From assembly GCA_013368375.1 (NCBI GenBank), contig JAACJP010000001.1:2294001-2358000 (forward strand): a DNA stretch of 64,000 nucleotides, in the 5' to 3' direction. Positions 1-14,019 of the stretch are shown here, piece by piece. Within the stretch, counting starts at the first letter, position 1; each line of letters begins with the position of its first letter. A model generated the notes under the pieces. That model saw only the letters and a list, made by a program, of their open reading frames with translations. It made no database searches and had not been told where the DNA came from. The translations under genes were made by a program, and so were the position numbers. This DNA is from Tricholomella constricta (taxonomy: Eukaryota; Basidiomycota; Agaricomycetes; Agaricales; Lyophyllaceae).

Positions 1-1550
<1,550 letters not shown>

Positions 1551-2790
1551 AACGCGGATAACAGTCAAATTGACCAGGTCACATCAAAACTGCTCTTTGG
1601 CGGCCTTTGCGAAGCCTACGATTTTACTCTTGTCATGGTCATGGTCATTTATCCGTTCATTTCACAGGGAACTTGCTTCACCCAGTAGGAACTCGTGCGA
1701 GATATGTATGTTACAGGTCTCGACGAGCACGCGTTTCTCAGCAGGGATTGTCATAAATTCCTCGTTTTCCTTATTCGCATATCGTTCTTTCTAATCAGCT
1801 ACTCTTCCCATATACTCCTTGTATTTTTTATTCTCGTACAGCTCGAGAACTCAAAGTGTATATTATTAGACTATGCTATAAATATTTCTGGAGTAGACGC
1901 AGCGGGGTTCCCTCAATTGAGTCCTTTACGCCACTACTGGCTTTGGTTCACGTTGCGAAGAACGAACTTGTTTCAAAACAGCTTCAGGGGATCACGCGTA
2001 ACATGAACTCAGCTCTCAGGGCTGCTTGAAGCATCAAGTGAAAAGACCGTGGTGAAAGCAGGTGAAAGACCCCGGACGATATCCAGAACAGAGGATAATG
2101 ACATCCTGTCACTCGTCGGCCCTGTCGCGCTCCCCCAGGATGTGACAGCGATAAGTACTCAAGTAAAAAGCCGGGTCCCGCTTGTACTGTCGATATCGCC
2201 GAGAGAATGGATATGAAATGTCGATCGAACATTTGGGATTTGGGATTTTGACACGAAATAGCACGAGATCCCCGAGCGCATCGTCGGAATTGACGCTGGA
2301 GATCGACTCCTTGAAACAAAGATCTCTTCAAGCCTGGCAGAGTGACCAGAGTCTGCTGATCACTCGCCACATCGTTAGGGTTCGAGGCTGTCCTGAAGGG
2401 CCGTGAAGTTACATAGCGACTTGGGCGTCGAGGACATATGATGAGCCTGTTATTGACAAACTAGGTTAGATGAAGAACGGCAGTCACTAAAAATCAGTGC
2501 GGTCGCACCTCACTTGCGTTCTCGCTCCCCTGGAGCTCCATTGCAGCTTTCCGGTAGATCAACGGTAGAGTTCGGAGTAAGTACATGAATTGTCACGACA
2601 TTTGTGACTCTCAACACAGCCTCACTGCTCTGCCATTGTCCTCTTCTCTGACCGCTTTGCCGACTTTTCTTGTTTTCTTAGTGTTGACAGAACAAAAGGA
2701 ATTGCGGACGTCGCCAGGCCTTTGTTTGAAAAATTCTATCGTAGTTGTAAGTACAAACGCTCCAGGCGACCATCACCACCCCACTAAGTC
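1551..2790. other. Intergenic, no gene recognised
   Basis: About 1.2 kb between the poly(A) polymerase stop and the next gene. The open frames here are short, overlap on both strands and show no family motif. It presumably holds the poly(A) polymerase 3' UTR and the promoter of the gene at 2791. Confidence 0.6.
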
Positions 2791-3804
2791 ATGGCGCCAA
2801 AACTCCGTTCCTCTGCCCCGAACACTCCTAACGGTAAATCCACTGGCGAAAATGAGCCATCGAGCGTAACACCCCGCAAAGCACCCGTGTGCACCAAATG
2901 CAAACGTCCAAGGGCAGGCCACCCACGCTCTGGATGTCCTTACGTCGATTCCCCGTCGAAAGAGTCCACAGCGCGAACACCCCCTCCAGCCGCTGTTGAA
3001 GGAAATACAATTGAAGATGCAATGGGGTCGATGCAGCTAGCGTCTCCGGCTCGCGAGCGCGAGGAAGACACCAGGACCGCGATCCGCAACCGCCGCCGAT
3101 CGTCGCAGGCCACAGCCGCTGCCCTTGCCCCAGCGAAGACCCTCTTATCACTCGATTCAGAATCACAGGAGATCGTGGAGAGGCTCTTACAATCCGGCAT
3201 GTTCGACGATGATGCTGAAGACGACGCCAATGGCACGTCCAAGATTGCGGCGAGGGTCGTGCGGTGGCAGGAGACGCTGGTCAACACACCCGCGAAACTG
3301 AAGCGCAAGAAAATTAAAATGCCGGGATCGCTCTCCACCCCTTCACCCGATAGCAGTCAAGGATCTGTCCCTGCCGACAAGGCAGCTACGTCGCCATCTG
3401 CGCCGGCAGCTTCCGCCGTCGCGGAAAACGATGCTGCACCATCGCCACCTAGTCTTACCCGCCGCCCTCAGCCGCTCGCTCGATCCATGAGCGTCGAAGA
3501 GCGCGACGTGTTCCTATCCAGTCTCAACAACTCCTCGGATGCGACCGTCTATGTCGTTCCCCGCGACGACATCCACAATATCCATGCGGATGCCATCAAG
3601 CTGGGCTTCCACGCTCGTATCGTCCTGGGAAAGGATACCAGCGACCCGCAAGGCCTGCTCGTTCTAGCGCACAACGAGGCCGCCGTGAAGCGCCTGTACG
3701 CACAGGTGGAGAGCGAGCGTGAGAAGTCGAGCCGTTTCCGTGCTGCGGCCAGCGGTGCCGTTGTCGGCGCCGTGGGTGCGTTTGCTGGGTTGGCGTTCTC
3801 GTAA
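2791..3804 (+). CDS. Orphan Cys/His protein with C-terminal membrane-like helix
   Basis: Single-exon 337-residue protein, start ATGGCGCCAAAACTC. I do not recognise a named family. Near residue 34 is a compact Cys/His cluster, CTKCKRPRAGHPRSGCPY, spaced like a small zinc knuckle (C-x2-C-x6-H-x4-C). Residues 50-240 are low complexity, rich in Ala, Ser, Pro and acidic residues, and include a basic stretch (LKRKKIKMPG). From about residue 230 (SMSVEERDVFLSSLNN) to 310 the sequence is ordered and hydrophobic/charged alternating. The last 20 residues are Gly/Ala-rich and apolar (SGAVVGAVGAFAGLAFS), which suggests a C-terminal membrane anchor. The high Ala/Pro codon content and clean frame support a real gene. 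Function is unknown. Confidence 0.8.
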   Translation: MAPKLRSSAPNTPNGKSTGENEPSSVTPRKAPVCTKCKRPRAGHPRSGCPYVDSPSKESTARTPPPAAVEGNTIEDAMGSMQLASPAREREEDTRTAIRNRRRSSQATAAALAPAKTLLSLDSESQEIVERLLQSGMFDDDAEDDANGTSKIAARVVRWQETLVNTPAKLKRKKIKMPGSLSTPSPDSSQGSVPADKAATSPSAPAASAVAENDAAPSPPSLTRRPQPLARSMSVEERDVFLSSLNNSSDATVYVVPRDDIHNIHADAIKLGFHARIVLGKDTSDPQGLLVLAHNEAAVKRLYAQVESEREKSSRFRAAASGAVVGAVGAFAGLAFS

Positions 3805-4037
3805 CTTTGCAAAGAATTCTGTCCTCCCATGTACTTACGTCATTCCGTATCTTCCCCAGAATCGTATCCATTCAAACCTACTGTATCATATTGCTCTAAG
3901 CTTGTTGATGTACCTGCTACCCCCCAGAATTACGGTTCCGTGAATTGATACAATCTTTTTACGATGGACCAGAGTTACTGATATCATTAGGTATTCATAA
4001 TTATCACTGCCTCCACGAACCCATGATATGCCGAAGA

Positions 4038-6311
4038 TCACTTCTGTCGAAAAATCAGCTCCTCCAACAGCGACCTTACAGCCTGTGCATCAGCTCTGCC
4101 TCGACTGTCCTTCATCACGCGCCCCACGATCTTATTCAGCACATTTTTATTCCCCTTCCTGACCGCGTCAGTTTCCACGGGAAGCGCAATAATGGCATCA
4201 TTGCAGAGCTTCTGGAGCCCCGAAGGAGACGAAGCCGCAACGGAAGATGAAATCGAATCAGCAGAAGAAGATGCGGGGCTTGAGGAGGGCTCAAAGGCAG
4301 TGAGCTGCAATTCAACTGCTATCCGTTTTGTGGGTGTCTGTGATGGATGGGCGAGCATGTGCCGAAGAAGTGTCTTCCCTGATGTACCTATCGGTTCAAA
4401 CGTTAATGGGCGCCCCCTACGGCGCTCTGTTCAGTCGGCGGTGCAAAAGTGGGGCGCAACCGACCTGTGATGGTTTTATCCTGCACCATGTCGATCAACT
4501 CGCCCAACTGTTCAACAGAAAGGTGATTATCTTTGAAGCTCTCTTTCCGTGCCGCGAGTTGGCCCAACAATTCGTGTGTCATCCTGAGAAAAAAATGCAA
4601 CAAGCACCGAAAGGTGAAACGGAGAAGCGGGTAAGCAAGGGTGTTCGGGGGGAATGGAGGTGGGGGAGATAATCAGCAATCACCAGTTTACGACGACCTT
4701 TGGATCGCGTCTCGTATTTGTCTCCCCGTCGCGTCCGCCACATAGTCGATCAAAGTATGCGACCGCGCCAGCCTCCGGGCCCCCGGCCTCACCGTCATGA
4801 CGGACCTCACGTCCACTATCGACATTCAGAAGGACCTCGACATCCCGCTCGGAGAGACCATACTGGTTCCGAAGCCGGTTCTGCGTGTCCCAAGGGAGCT
4901 CTGGGAGAGTGTCACGCACTGCTTTGATACGCTCCTGCTAACGTGTGAATAATTTTATGACAATGCTTGAAGGATTGTGCATACTTGGCTGAGCACTAGC
5001 ACACCGAGGTTCGGGTCGGGCATGTAGCGGTAATCCGGGGCGTCCTCCTTCGAGCGGAGCTTGTACGTCTCGAAGCGGTGCTCGTCGAATCCACGCGTTT
5101 CTTGGGGGACAGTGGCGGTATCCGAGTCAGGCGCGGCCTCCAGGATGGCGCGTTGGCGGCTGATTTCGTGGACTGCGAAGAGGTGGATTAGATATATGCT
5201 TCTGAAGAGGAGAAGCTGAGCTCACTAATGGCAGCCATCATAAACCGAACGCTGTTGAGGTTCTTAATCTCACAGCGCGTCCCAGCAGGACGTCCGACGC
5301 GATTTACGGAAACGTTCACGTCACATCGTAAGGAACCCTAGGAAAATTGCGAATTTTCAAAGCAGCCACAACGCGTAATCAATGGTTTGGTTACCTGCTC
5401 CATGTTCCCGTCACTTGCACCCACGGCACGTAGGACAGCCTGGAGGGTGCGAACATATGCGCCAGCTTCTTCCGGAGAACTAGAATGTTGAAGGTCAACG
5501 TCACCGTTATTCTGCGCGTTGCACGAGCACAGACCGAATATTAGGTTCTGACACAATTTCCATGAGGCCTGTTCCAGCTCTGTTGAGGTCTATGAAGGAG
5601 GTCCGAGTGCGGGGGTTGAATGTAGATTTCGCTGTGTCCTGGTACAAAGCATCAGATACAGCAGCTGGACGAATAATTGGTCACAAAAACCTGTTCCAGT
5701 TGAATTTGCTTAATTCGAACATCGAAAGAGGGTGAATTAGGGAGGCTTATGGCTAATTTCCCTCCAAGAGCAATCGGCGCTAAACAAGAGCTGAGTTGTA
5801 GGAATAAACAGAGCGTGTAGGGACTGACCATACTGCTGAGTTATTTGATAGCCAGACGGAAGGTCCGAATAGAAGTAATGCTTCCTGTCGAAAGACGAAC
5901 GCGTCTGAATATCACATTCAAGCGCAAGGGCAGCTCGTAACGCCAAATCTACACATTTGTGGTTCAGAATCTGTTTGGGGTTGAGCGACGAGGCTTCTGG
6001 TCGATTCCGCGGGAACTCACAGGTAATGTGCCTGGGAAGGCGGCGTCAAACAGCGAGACATGTGTGTTGGGAATTTCTCCAGGGTCCGAGGTCAAAGATT
6101 CTGGAGACTGGATGAAGTAATGCTTTCATTCTCTTCCAACAAGCCTACCTGAAAAGAGCTTCCGACGCGATTTTATTTGTGCATGGGTCTCTATTCCGAC
6201 GACAACCTGCCAGCCCGGCCAGCGCTTGTCCTCCTTGTATTGACGAACATCATGAAAGTGGCGAGACTGCTGCAGCGATCTTGCTCGACATTGGCGAAGA
6301 TGGCGCAGCAT
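4038..6311 (-). CDS. gatB: Glutamyl-tRNA(Gln) amidotransferase subunit B, mitochondrial
   Basis: GatB/PET112 subunit of the mitochondrial GatCAB/GatFAB amidotransferase, which converts Glu-tRNA(Gln) to Gln-tRNA(Gln). Start taken at 6311: [19 protein letters not shown] looks like a mitochondrial presequence, followed by [20 protein letters not shown], the GatB N-terminal signature. Around 5400-5560 the minus strand reads [20 protein letters not shown] then SDGNMEQ, the GatB family block. Around 4920-4680 it reads [19 protein letters not shown] and an acidic linker. The C-terminal exon carries [15 protein letters not shown] and the YqeY-like tail domain ([13 protein letters not shown] .. [18 protein letters not shown]), ending at TGA 4040-4038. 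At least six short introns interrupt it; one lies about 4397-4468. It is head-to-head with the TRP-like gene, with 142 bases between start codons. Confidence 0.9.
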
Positions 6312-6453
6312 GAACTGCAACGGAACTGAACCGTGTTCAAAAAAATTGTGTGACGTAATCCGAGATGGGCACGTGGCTGTAATTTGGGAAACTTGGTGGC
6401 ACAACACGAGACAACGCCCACCCTGGCTCGCATCGTCGTCGTTGCCGGACACG
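6312..6453. promoter_or_regulatory. Shared divergent promoter gatB / TRP-like channel
   Basis: Only 142 bases separate the GatB start (6311, minus) from the TRP-like start (6454, plus), so both 5' UTRs and promoters must overlap here. No clear TATA box was seen. Inferred from gene geometry only. Confidence 0.5.
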
Positions 6454-9400
6454 ATGCCCAGCCTCTTCTCCATCCCTCTGGCAACTAGAGCCCTCGTTCT
6501 CTTTCTCATTCTTCCTCGTCTTCTTGCTGGCCCCTCGATCGCACGGTTTACAGACTGCTTCGACGAAGATAGCAATTTGACACAGAAGCTTAACATCTCC
6601 ACCGTATATGCCCAGGTCTACGATCATGAAGAATTCGGGAAATACCTCAACCTCACTGTCCTGGGTACTAGTCCCCAGGAAATCCAAGGATATACCAATG
6701 CCAGTACAAGTCTTGGTGAGCTCGTTCTCTTCTATCGGCATGCTGTGACCGCTGATCGAAAACATCCTCAAAGCAACACTCTTTACATCTACGACAGTAC
6801 TTACCCTGAATGCATGGACCAATAGCTCGTACTTGTGTGCCACCCTCCGGCCGCCATCCCCTTTGCCAGCATTAGACAATACCACGCCCAATTACTGTCC
6901 AATTCCAGCCGGAGATTTCGCGTTTGCGTCCACAATACCCTGGGGAGATCATAGGGCGCTCACTTCACTGACTACGCGACTGCGCGCCGTCGACCCATCT
7001 ATCAATGAACTCTTGTGCATCGATGTGACCACGACTCCCCTAAGCCCAGAACCAAATTCTCCCTACGGCAGCGCAAAGATTATATTATGGTCGACAGTTG
7101 CGCTTACAATAGCCTATTGGATTTCAGTTGGGTCTGCACGGATTGTATCTGCATGGGGGCGGGGGATCACGCGCCATGACAGCATTTGGTCCAGGGCACA
7201 GAGCGCAGGCTTTATTCTTGCGAGCGCAATTAGCGGCGAACGACTTGCAACATCGCCTGCGTTAATGAGATTCTGTACGTGGTCTTCGAATTGATCTATA
7301 GTGCCAATCTCTGACGTCAATCAGGTACTCCATCTATGCGAGATGTCCTGTTCCACACACAGTGGTGTGCGGTGTTGGCGATGGTTGCGGTAGAGTGGCC
7401 TCCGTTTGTGTGTGAGTCATTGATGCATTGGTTCTCTTTCGAGCCATAATTCAATTCTCTGTTACTAGACCCTATTTTGACGCAGACAGCCTGGTCGACT
7501 CTTTCTTACAGTGAGCCCGGATATTATTCATTAACACAACAGGAACTCACCTTTCAAAAGATATCACCCTTATATCTTCTTCTGCTTCTCATCACTGGAA
7601 TCCATTATCCACACTCCCTTTTGACCCACCGTCGAACTTCGCCGATCAGCTCAGCGACAGTCAATCACCTTTATACATCGACCCCGCTGTCCCAAACACA
7701 CTTTTTAACCTCCCCGATGACGCCACGCATGGCTTGTCGTCTTTTGCTTACACCATTGGCCTTCGCCCACAGGATCTCTTTCCTGTCTGCCTCATCCTTT
7801 TTCTCGGCATCATCGGAGCTGCCATAGTTATGGCTGTTCTTGTATGGTTTGTCGACTACTTGGCCTGTTCAATCGCGGATGCTCTTGGTGGCCCTGGTCA
7901 TCCGGGACCCAGCGGAGTGTCCCGGCTGACGGGTACTCGAAGTCCTGGTTTTTCGAATATAAAGGATACATCAGACACTCTTGCGGCTGTTACCGACGAG
8001 AGGAAGTCTCTTAGCGGACATAATACAACTGGCGGCACCATCTTTAGACCGCCTTCGCGCTTTGCACTTCCGCTTTCTGCAGGTGGAAGTACAACAGAGC
8101 GGGGCATCAACTCTCATAGGGCTTGGTGGAGGTTCCGCTCTGATATTGGGTCTTTCCATGGCAGCGTTCTACACGGCAATCTGGTCCGAATCCTCATGCT
8201 GTTTCATCTCCCGGTCACGATATTTTCGGTCTATCAAATGACGATGTCCAGAGAACATGCCTCACTACTCTCCAAAGCCCTTGCCGGGTTGTCCTTCACT
8301 CTCTTCTCCATTCTCATACCAGCTCATCTCGTGATACGCGTCACGTTCACCACCACAAACAAGCTATATGACGAGACGAGGACGCTACTTTCACTCGGCC
8401 CGCTTTATAACCACTACCGCCACGGCTCTCAGCTGTTTGCCAGCTTGCTTTTTGCTAATAATCTGACTTTTGGCATCACGATTGGAGCTGGCCAGAAAAG
8501 TGGGACCGCGCAGGCAATTGTTATATTGGTCATCGAGATTGTTTCGGCATTGGTGACCAGTATATGGCTTCCTTGGGGAACTGGAGCGAGTATGGGTTTG
8601 ATCAGTTTCCTCTTTTGTGTCGCCAGGATCGTTGTCGCTGTTCTGTTGCTTATTCTGAGCCCCACGGTAAATATGATTTTTATCTCTGAACTTTCGAATT
8701 TACAAAACATGCCTGCAGATTTCAATCGGTTCTGGAGCTGGGGGCTGGGTGGCGTATGGCATTCTAATCATTCTTGGGCTAGTTTTCCTTGCCCTCCTCC
8801 TGATGCTTCTTGTCAAGATCGCCGAAGCCTTCGTGCGCATTTTCGGTGGAGTTGGTTTCGATCGCAGTAGGCATGTCGTAGACAGTGGCCTACTCGGAGC
8901 CTGCGGCTTGCTTGGCTGTTGCGGTCCGCGCAAACGACGTTCGAAGCGCCGCAAACGGAACGCGAAGCACCCATACAAAGTCACTGAGCTGCAGCCGCCA
9001 CCTGAACAGCGTGATTCGGATGTCTCGTCGTATATCCCCCCAGCATTCCCGCCTCATGGGGCCTCGACTCCACCGAAGTTCCAGGGCAACGAGTCGAGGA
9101 AGGGTTCGACGCATTCCGGCCCACCGCCATCCGTCTTGCGCCCCGAACATGTGATGCGGCCGTATAGGGAGGACAGCGAGGATGAGGGATTCATTATGGG
9201 CGCATGGCAGCCTTTCCCGAAAGCAGGATACGCGCCTGTACTCAGTGATAGTCCACAGACAACCGCGCCAAAATCAAACATTCAGCAATCGACGAAGCCG
9301 TCTCAGTCGACGTCCACCGTAGCACAGTCTGGTTTCTCGCGTGTCGGAGGTGGGAAGGCGCACATCGACACGCCTTACGCGATTGCTTCTGGCTCGACAC

Positions 9401-9939
9401 ATACCTTCCCGTCTATCGGCCAGCAAAGCACGCCTGCTTACCCCGTCTTCGATGACGACGAATCCCCTCCACCCTCCTTGTCGAACGTTGAAAATCGTCA
9501 TCCCGACATCGGCTTTCTGCCTCCGGGGGCAATGCAGCCCTCGCATATACGCACCAAATCCCAGACAGCTATCGTGGAGGATGGAGATTTTCTTTCCGCG
9601 ATACGTGACCTGCGCCCAGTTTCATCGAGGCCGCAGCTCCATGAGACGGGTAGTGGCGGCCTCCTCCGGCCGCCTGTGGCATCAAACCTAGCTCCCGACT
9701 ATGATGACGGGGACTCGGAGGAGATGCCTAGGAAGAAACCTTGGTATCACCTACGGCGGAATCGTCCGCACAGCAGCGAGGGGTCGCCTGCGGCTCCATC
9801 ACCGGGCCCTTCAGCCTTTCCGGTGGATGAGGAGCTAGGTGGTCTGGGGAATACCCCAAAGCCCGCACGCTCCTTCGTCGTGATTCGAAAACCGCAGCCG
9901 GGCTCTAGCGGTGCACGATCGGCGAACGCTACCACTTAG
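6454..9939 (+). CDS. TRP-like ion channel / ML-domain membrane protein
   Basis: Fungal transient-receptor-potential-like protein (Pkd2/Flc superfamily), a multi-pass membrane protein proposed to act in calcium signalling and cell-wall stress. Six exons join in frame: 6454-6715, 6774-7274, 7325-7411, 7469-7510, 7543-8666 and 8719-9939, giving 1078 residues. The first 30 residues are a signal peptide (RALVLFLILPRLLAGPS). An extracellular ML-like domain follows, with N-glycosylation sequons and Cys residues. Then come several transmembrane segments, including SFAYTIGLRPQDLFPVCLIL and the block TPSMRDVLFHTQWCAVLAMV followed by WPPFVYPILTQTAW, which is characteristic of the family. The last helix (YGILIILGLVFLALLLMLLV) leads to a long Ser/Pro-rich cytosolic tail of about 350 residues. 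An upstream in-frame ATG (6310) was not used because it would bury the signal peptide. Confidence 0.88.
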
Positions 9940-10202
9940 ACAATATACATCGTTCCTTGTTATTGTTTTGCATCTCACAGACCGTTGATATCCCCTGACA
10001 TTCTTCTTCTTCGCTCTGACTTTGATACCAGACAGTGTTCAGACTTCTGAGAACATGTTCACCATTGGGACATTTACTATTCCCGTCTTCACTCACATCG
10101 ACACACATATTTGGTTGTATATTAGACATTTCCTTATCAGTTCTGTACAGTTTTCCTCGCTACTCAATCAGCGTCCTGTCCTTAGATGCAAAACCCTCAA
10201 AA
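9940..10202. other. Convergent intergenic spacer
   Basis: 263 bases between two convergent stop codons. It should contain both 3' UTRs and polyadenylation sites; no other feature seen. Confidence 0.5.
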
Positions 10203-12495
10203 TCAACCGTCGGGATCGTCTGTGTCGTCCTCAGCGTCGTCAGTCAATGACCCACCGATCCAGAACACGCGCCAGTCTTCCAAACCTTTCCGACACCACG
10301 CATACACGCCCTCCTCCTTTTTCATCTTATCCAGCAAGTCCTCTGACTCCATGCTTGTAAATGAGGTTGCTGAGATCGCGCTCGTCGTCGAGTACGAGCG
10401 GCTTAACTGCTGGCGATGAAAGAGGTGATGTGACTGGTCCCAATGACCGCCAACACACAGGAATCCTGAATCTCCCCCTAGGTCCTCCTCTGCCCGCAGA
10501 GGTTCCTGTATATGTTGTGCTTTGCCTTTTCCCTTGCCCAGGAAGGACAGCGAGACCTCCTGAACCTCGACACCATTCTCGCCCAAGGCAATTATCTGCA
10601 AAAAGGGCAGAGAATAACCACAATCGGGCGACGGCTGACACACACGCGCCGACACACTCGTCGGGGTGGAGCGCCAGGTCGTCGCAAAGAGCGGGGGGTA
10701 CGAGGACGGGCAGACGGGAAGAGGGCACGGCACGATATGCGTGTGCTTCCCGCGCGTGATGAGGTGCACGTCCCGCGTCACGCCAGGCTTGTTCGGTACA
10801 GGGAGCGTGCATCGCACCGGCGCGATCCACCTGGACAGATGGTGCGCCTCTAATGACATGCGGCTCTTCAGAAGCGAGCCCGTGCTCGGCATGTCGCTGG
10901 CGCGGTGAGAGTGCGCTCCGCCGACGTCGTGCAGCTCCATTTCGCCGACGGCGGAGTCAGCCAGGCGGATCCAGCCGGCTTTCTTGTCGAAGACGACGAA
11001 GAGGCTGAGGTGGGTGCCGTAGTTGAGGGTCGTGGAAGAGGTAGAGGCGCGGAAGCCGTCACTGACGGAACGCAGTGTGTTCGCGCTGTCGGAACGCCGA
11101 TGCTGCGACTGGTAGTGTCTTGAGGTGCCCACGTCAGAGGGACTACGACCGGCGTCTTGAACCGACTGTTGGAAGAAAGTAATACTTCGCGGTTGGAGAG
11201 GAGTATAAAAATCCTTTGTTACGGTGAGTGAAAGCCGAATTTGAGCTGATGAACGGATACTCACCTTAACAAAATGGAACGCACGTTCTCCCTTGGGCGT
11301 CTCATACAGCAGGATATTATTCTTCGAGGCAATGGCAAGGAGGCGTCCACCTTTTCCTTTATGGTGTTCGTTGTTCCACAATGCATATGAGATGACTGAC
11401 GAGTTCAGTAAACGCGAGCCATTCGTCGCCAGTGGCACATAATCCGTTGCCCAACGCAGAGGCAAATCATCAACTACATCCCAGCTGGAGTCATCGGAGC
11501 TCTTGCGAACAGGCGAAAGGCGTACAGGAGTCAAAATGTCGCGGTTAGTGGATGCCAAAGATGGGGACGGGGAGAGCATGTTGATGTAGGATGTTCCTGA
11601 AGGTTCCTGCGAGTGATGTCCCCCAGGCGGGTGGTCCATAAACGACTTAAGACTTCGCGCAATGCTACTACTCTGAGGTCTCGTCCGTTTTGAAGGTGAT
11701 TGCTGTACTTGCCAATTTGAAGGTCTATGCAAATCCAAGGGGCGCGCACCCTAAGAAAAGGCCTTAGCATGTGAAGAGACAGGATCAGCTCTACTCACCT
11801 TTTGAGCAACAGTCCACTTGGCCAAGCTGGTTATACTTGCAAGATTGTACATACGAAGAGAGCGCATCGACTCGACATCTTTAACACTCGGAGAACCGGG
11901 TTCGGGACCAACAAGAGCAAGAATAATTCCTTGAGGTATCCCTTCTCCAGTGTTTTCGACCTCTAGAAGTGACATCTGGAAAACACTGAATCGGGAATAA
12001 GCCTTTCCAAACAGCTTATAATTCTCAGTCTAGCACACACCTTTCGCCCTGCCAGATCAATCGAGCATGCGCTTCGTCTGGGCCCTTGACGGTGATACCG
12101 CCCTCTTCTGACCATTCCTGGGTAAACATGTCCAGCACTGAAAGGCCTTCATCATGTCCGATTAATAAAAGCCTGTTAGACTCTAGTGGGAGTAAACATC
12201 GTATTTGCGATGTGGTATGTGGTAGAAACCTGGAACCGAATTGGTTGACCTTCAGATGAGTAGGTGCAAGTCTCTTGCTGATAAAAGGCAAGGGTGGCAG
12301 AGGAGGCGATGGTGTGAGAGGATCGAAGGGAGGAATTGCATTGAGATTTTCCGTTTGGATGTGTAGGGTCGAGAGACCCGACGGTGGCGATGCAGCGGTT
12401 AGATCAACGGTCGGTATGGCCTGCGGGTGCCGCCCAACTCGCGCCTCCTGTTCAATCACGGTGAGCGAATTCATCAGTGGCAATGCGCCCGACAT
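10203..12495 (-). CDS. CNH-domain-like protein (possible signalling regulator)
   Basis: Start at 12495 (MSGALPLMNSLTVIEQ). After a Pro-rich stretch the protein reads CLLPLESNRLLLIGHDEGLS, which resembles the first strands of a citron-homology (CNH) beta-propeller. Exon 1 joins the next as IWQGESVFQMSLLEVENTGE across a GT..AG intron near 12000. A later exon (KGARPLDLHRPSNWQVQQ) opens a Ser-rich region. Propeller-like strands return as LLAIASKNNILLYETPKGE, HLSLFVVFDKKAGWIRLAD and a C-terminal block ending VYAWCRKGLEDWRVFWIGG plus an acidic tail. CNH domains in fungi often occur in Rho-GEFs and kinases, but no GEF or kinase domain is visible here. The family assignment is by motif resemblance and is moderate; the gene itself is solid. 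Length is about 690 residues. Confidence 0.72.
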
Positions 12496-14014
12496 ACTAT
12501 CTCCTCATTGCCCCATCCTCGCTCTCTCCTCCGCGCACGTTCTTCTGGAGAAACGTCAAGATATCGCTCAGCAGCCCTAACCCTCACGTTAACTTCGTAT
12601 TCTTCGCGCAAGGAGACCCCTGTGGCCTTACCGTTTCTCTATCCACCCTCTCCATCTCCCAAATCTAAAATAGACAACGTATCAGAAGATTTCTCGTGGC
12701 TCTCTTCAGACCATGAACAAGCCTTGAATTTGGTCCGTTCTGCGCTGCGAGATCGTCGTACGTTGGCAATTCATTTTGACCACTGGGTGCGCTCCGGTCT
12801 TGCTCTATGTGCGGATGTTCAGAGGACATGGATTGTCGTTGAACTGACGCTGGTCAATAAACTTTCTAGAGCTGTTCAGAGGCCTAAATGGCGGTGCGAA
12901 AGCCATTGATCTACAGCAATCACGTGCACACCGTTGACCACTCAACTCAAGGAAGCAAGGACCGCTGGTTCTTTTGAAATCAAAGGGTATCTGTGGCATA
13001 ACATCCACCTCTCATGCTTGAATTCTTCTGCGAAACGTGTTCAACCCACTAATTTCGTTCATCGAGGTGACTAACAGTCCATGTCGTCGATACCGAAAGC
13101 AAACAATACCAAATCTAGGCTCTTGCGCCTCAAGTTGTGGCTGTTGGCACTGCCGACAAGGGCCCGGAGAGGACAAGTCAACCTATCAGGTTGAGCTCTA
13201 AATGAGGTCAGGCAGCCTCATGCGCAGGCTTACCATGATGGCTCATGATACACCTTGCCTCACGCTGTCCTCAACCACTAGCCTAAACTGACTTCATCTC
13301 TCACAGGTGGCTTGAACGTTGCGTACAGCTTGTGACAGATGTCTACTTGGTAGGTGAACGGTGATCATTGGACTCGGACCCATAGTTTTATTTTATCCAG
13401 AAACAAAATGGAGAAGCATTTTGAAATCGAGCGAAAACGAACAGAAGGACATCTATCGCGTAAGAAGGAAACTATGTTAAGCCATCCATACGACTCGATC
13501 ATACCGTCCATGCTGACTCCAACAAAATCCAATTTTGAGTGTCGGGGAGTAGAATCGAGCTGATTCTGGTTTGTACTCGTCTGGGGTCGATCTCGCTCGA
13601 CAGACTTTTCTTAAGGCCTCACTCCCGTCCTCTTGTCGCCATGAACGAGGACTCTCATAAGTGCTTCACTCAAATGCTTCATTCTGTTCACCTTCACCGG
13701 CTCTGGGAGCTCCTGCTAAATCTCGTGCATGATCAAAGACCTCCCTTTTTTTAAGTACTCCATTTGATTCCAACAGTTCATTCTATTCATCATCACCGGT
13801 CTCTGCGAGCTCCTGCTGAATTTCCTGCATCAATTGGCGTAGGTGCTGTACTCGTGAGCCCTGTCCCAAGGGTGCTACAATGGTCACAGTATCCGTTTTG
13901 CTGGCCTCATCGCTGCCTAGCGTGTCTCTCCGTGACACTCCCTGAGAGATGCCTGTAGGTAGCGGGGGCTTTTGATAGACAGATAGATGACGAGTATCAC
14001 GCTGAGTAATGGTG
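12496..14014. other. Gene-poor stretch with a partial tandem duplication
   Basis: No convincing gene. A plus-strand open frame (about 12650-12909) has a protein-like composition but no partner exons or motif. At 13676-13735 and 13777-13833 a ~57-base segment is repeated imperfectly (both copies run from TTCATTCT to CTCCTGCT). The copia insertion begins at the right edge. Confidence 0.45.
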
Positions 14015-14019
14015 AATGG

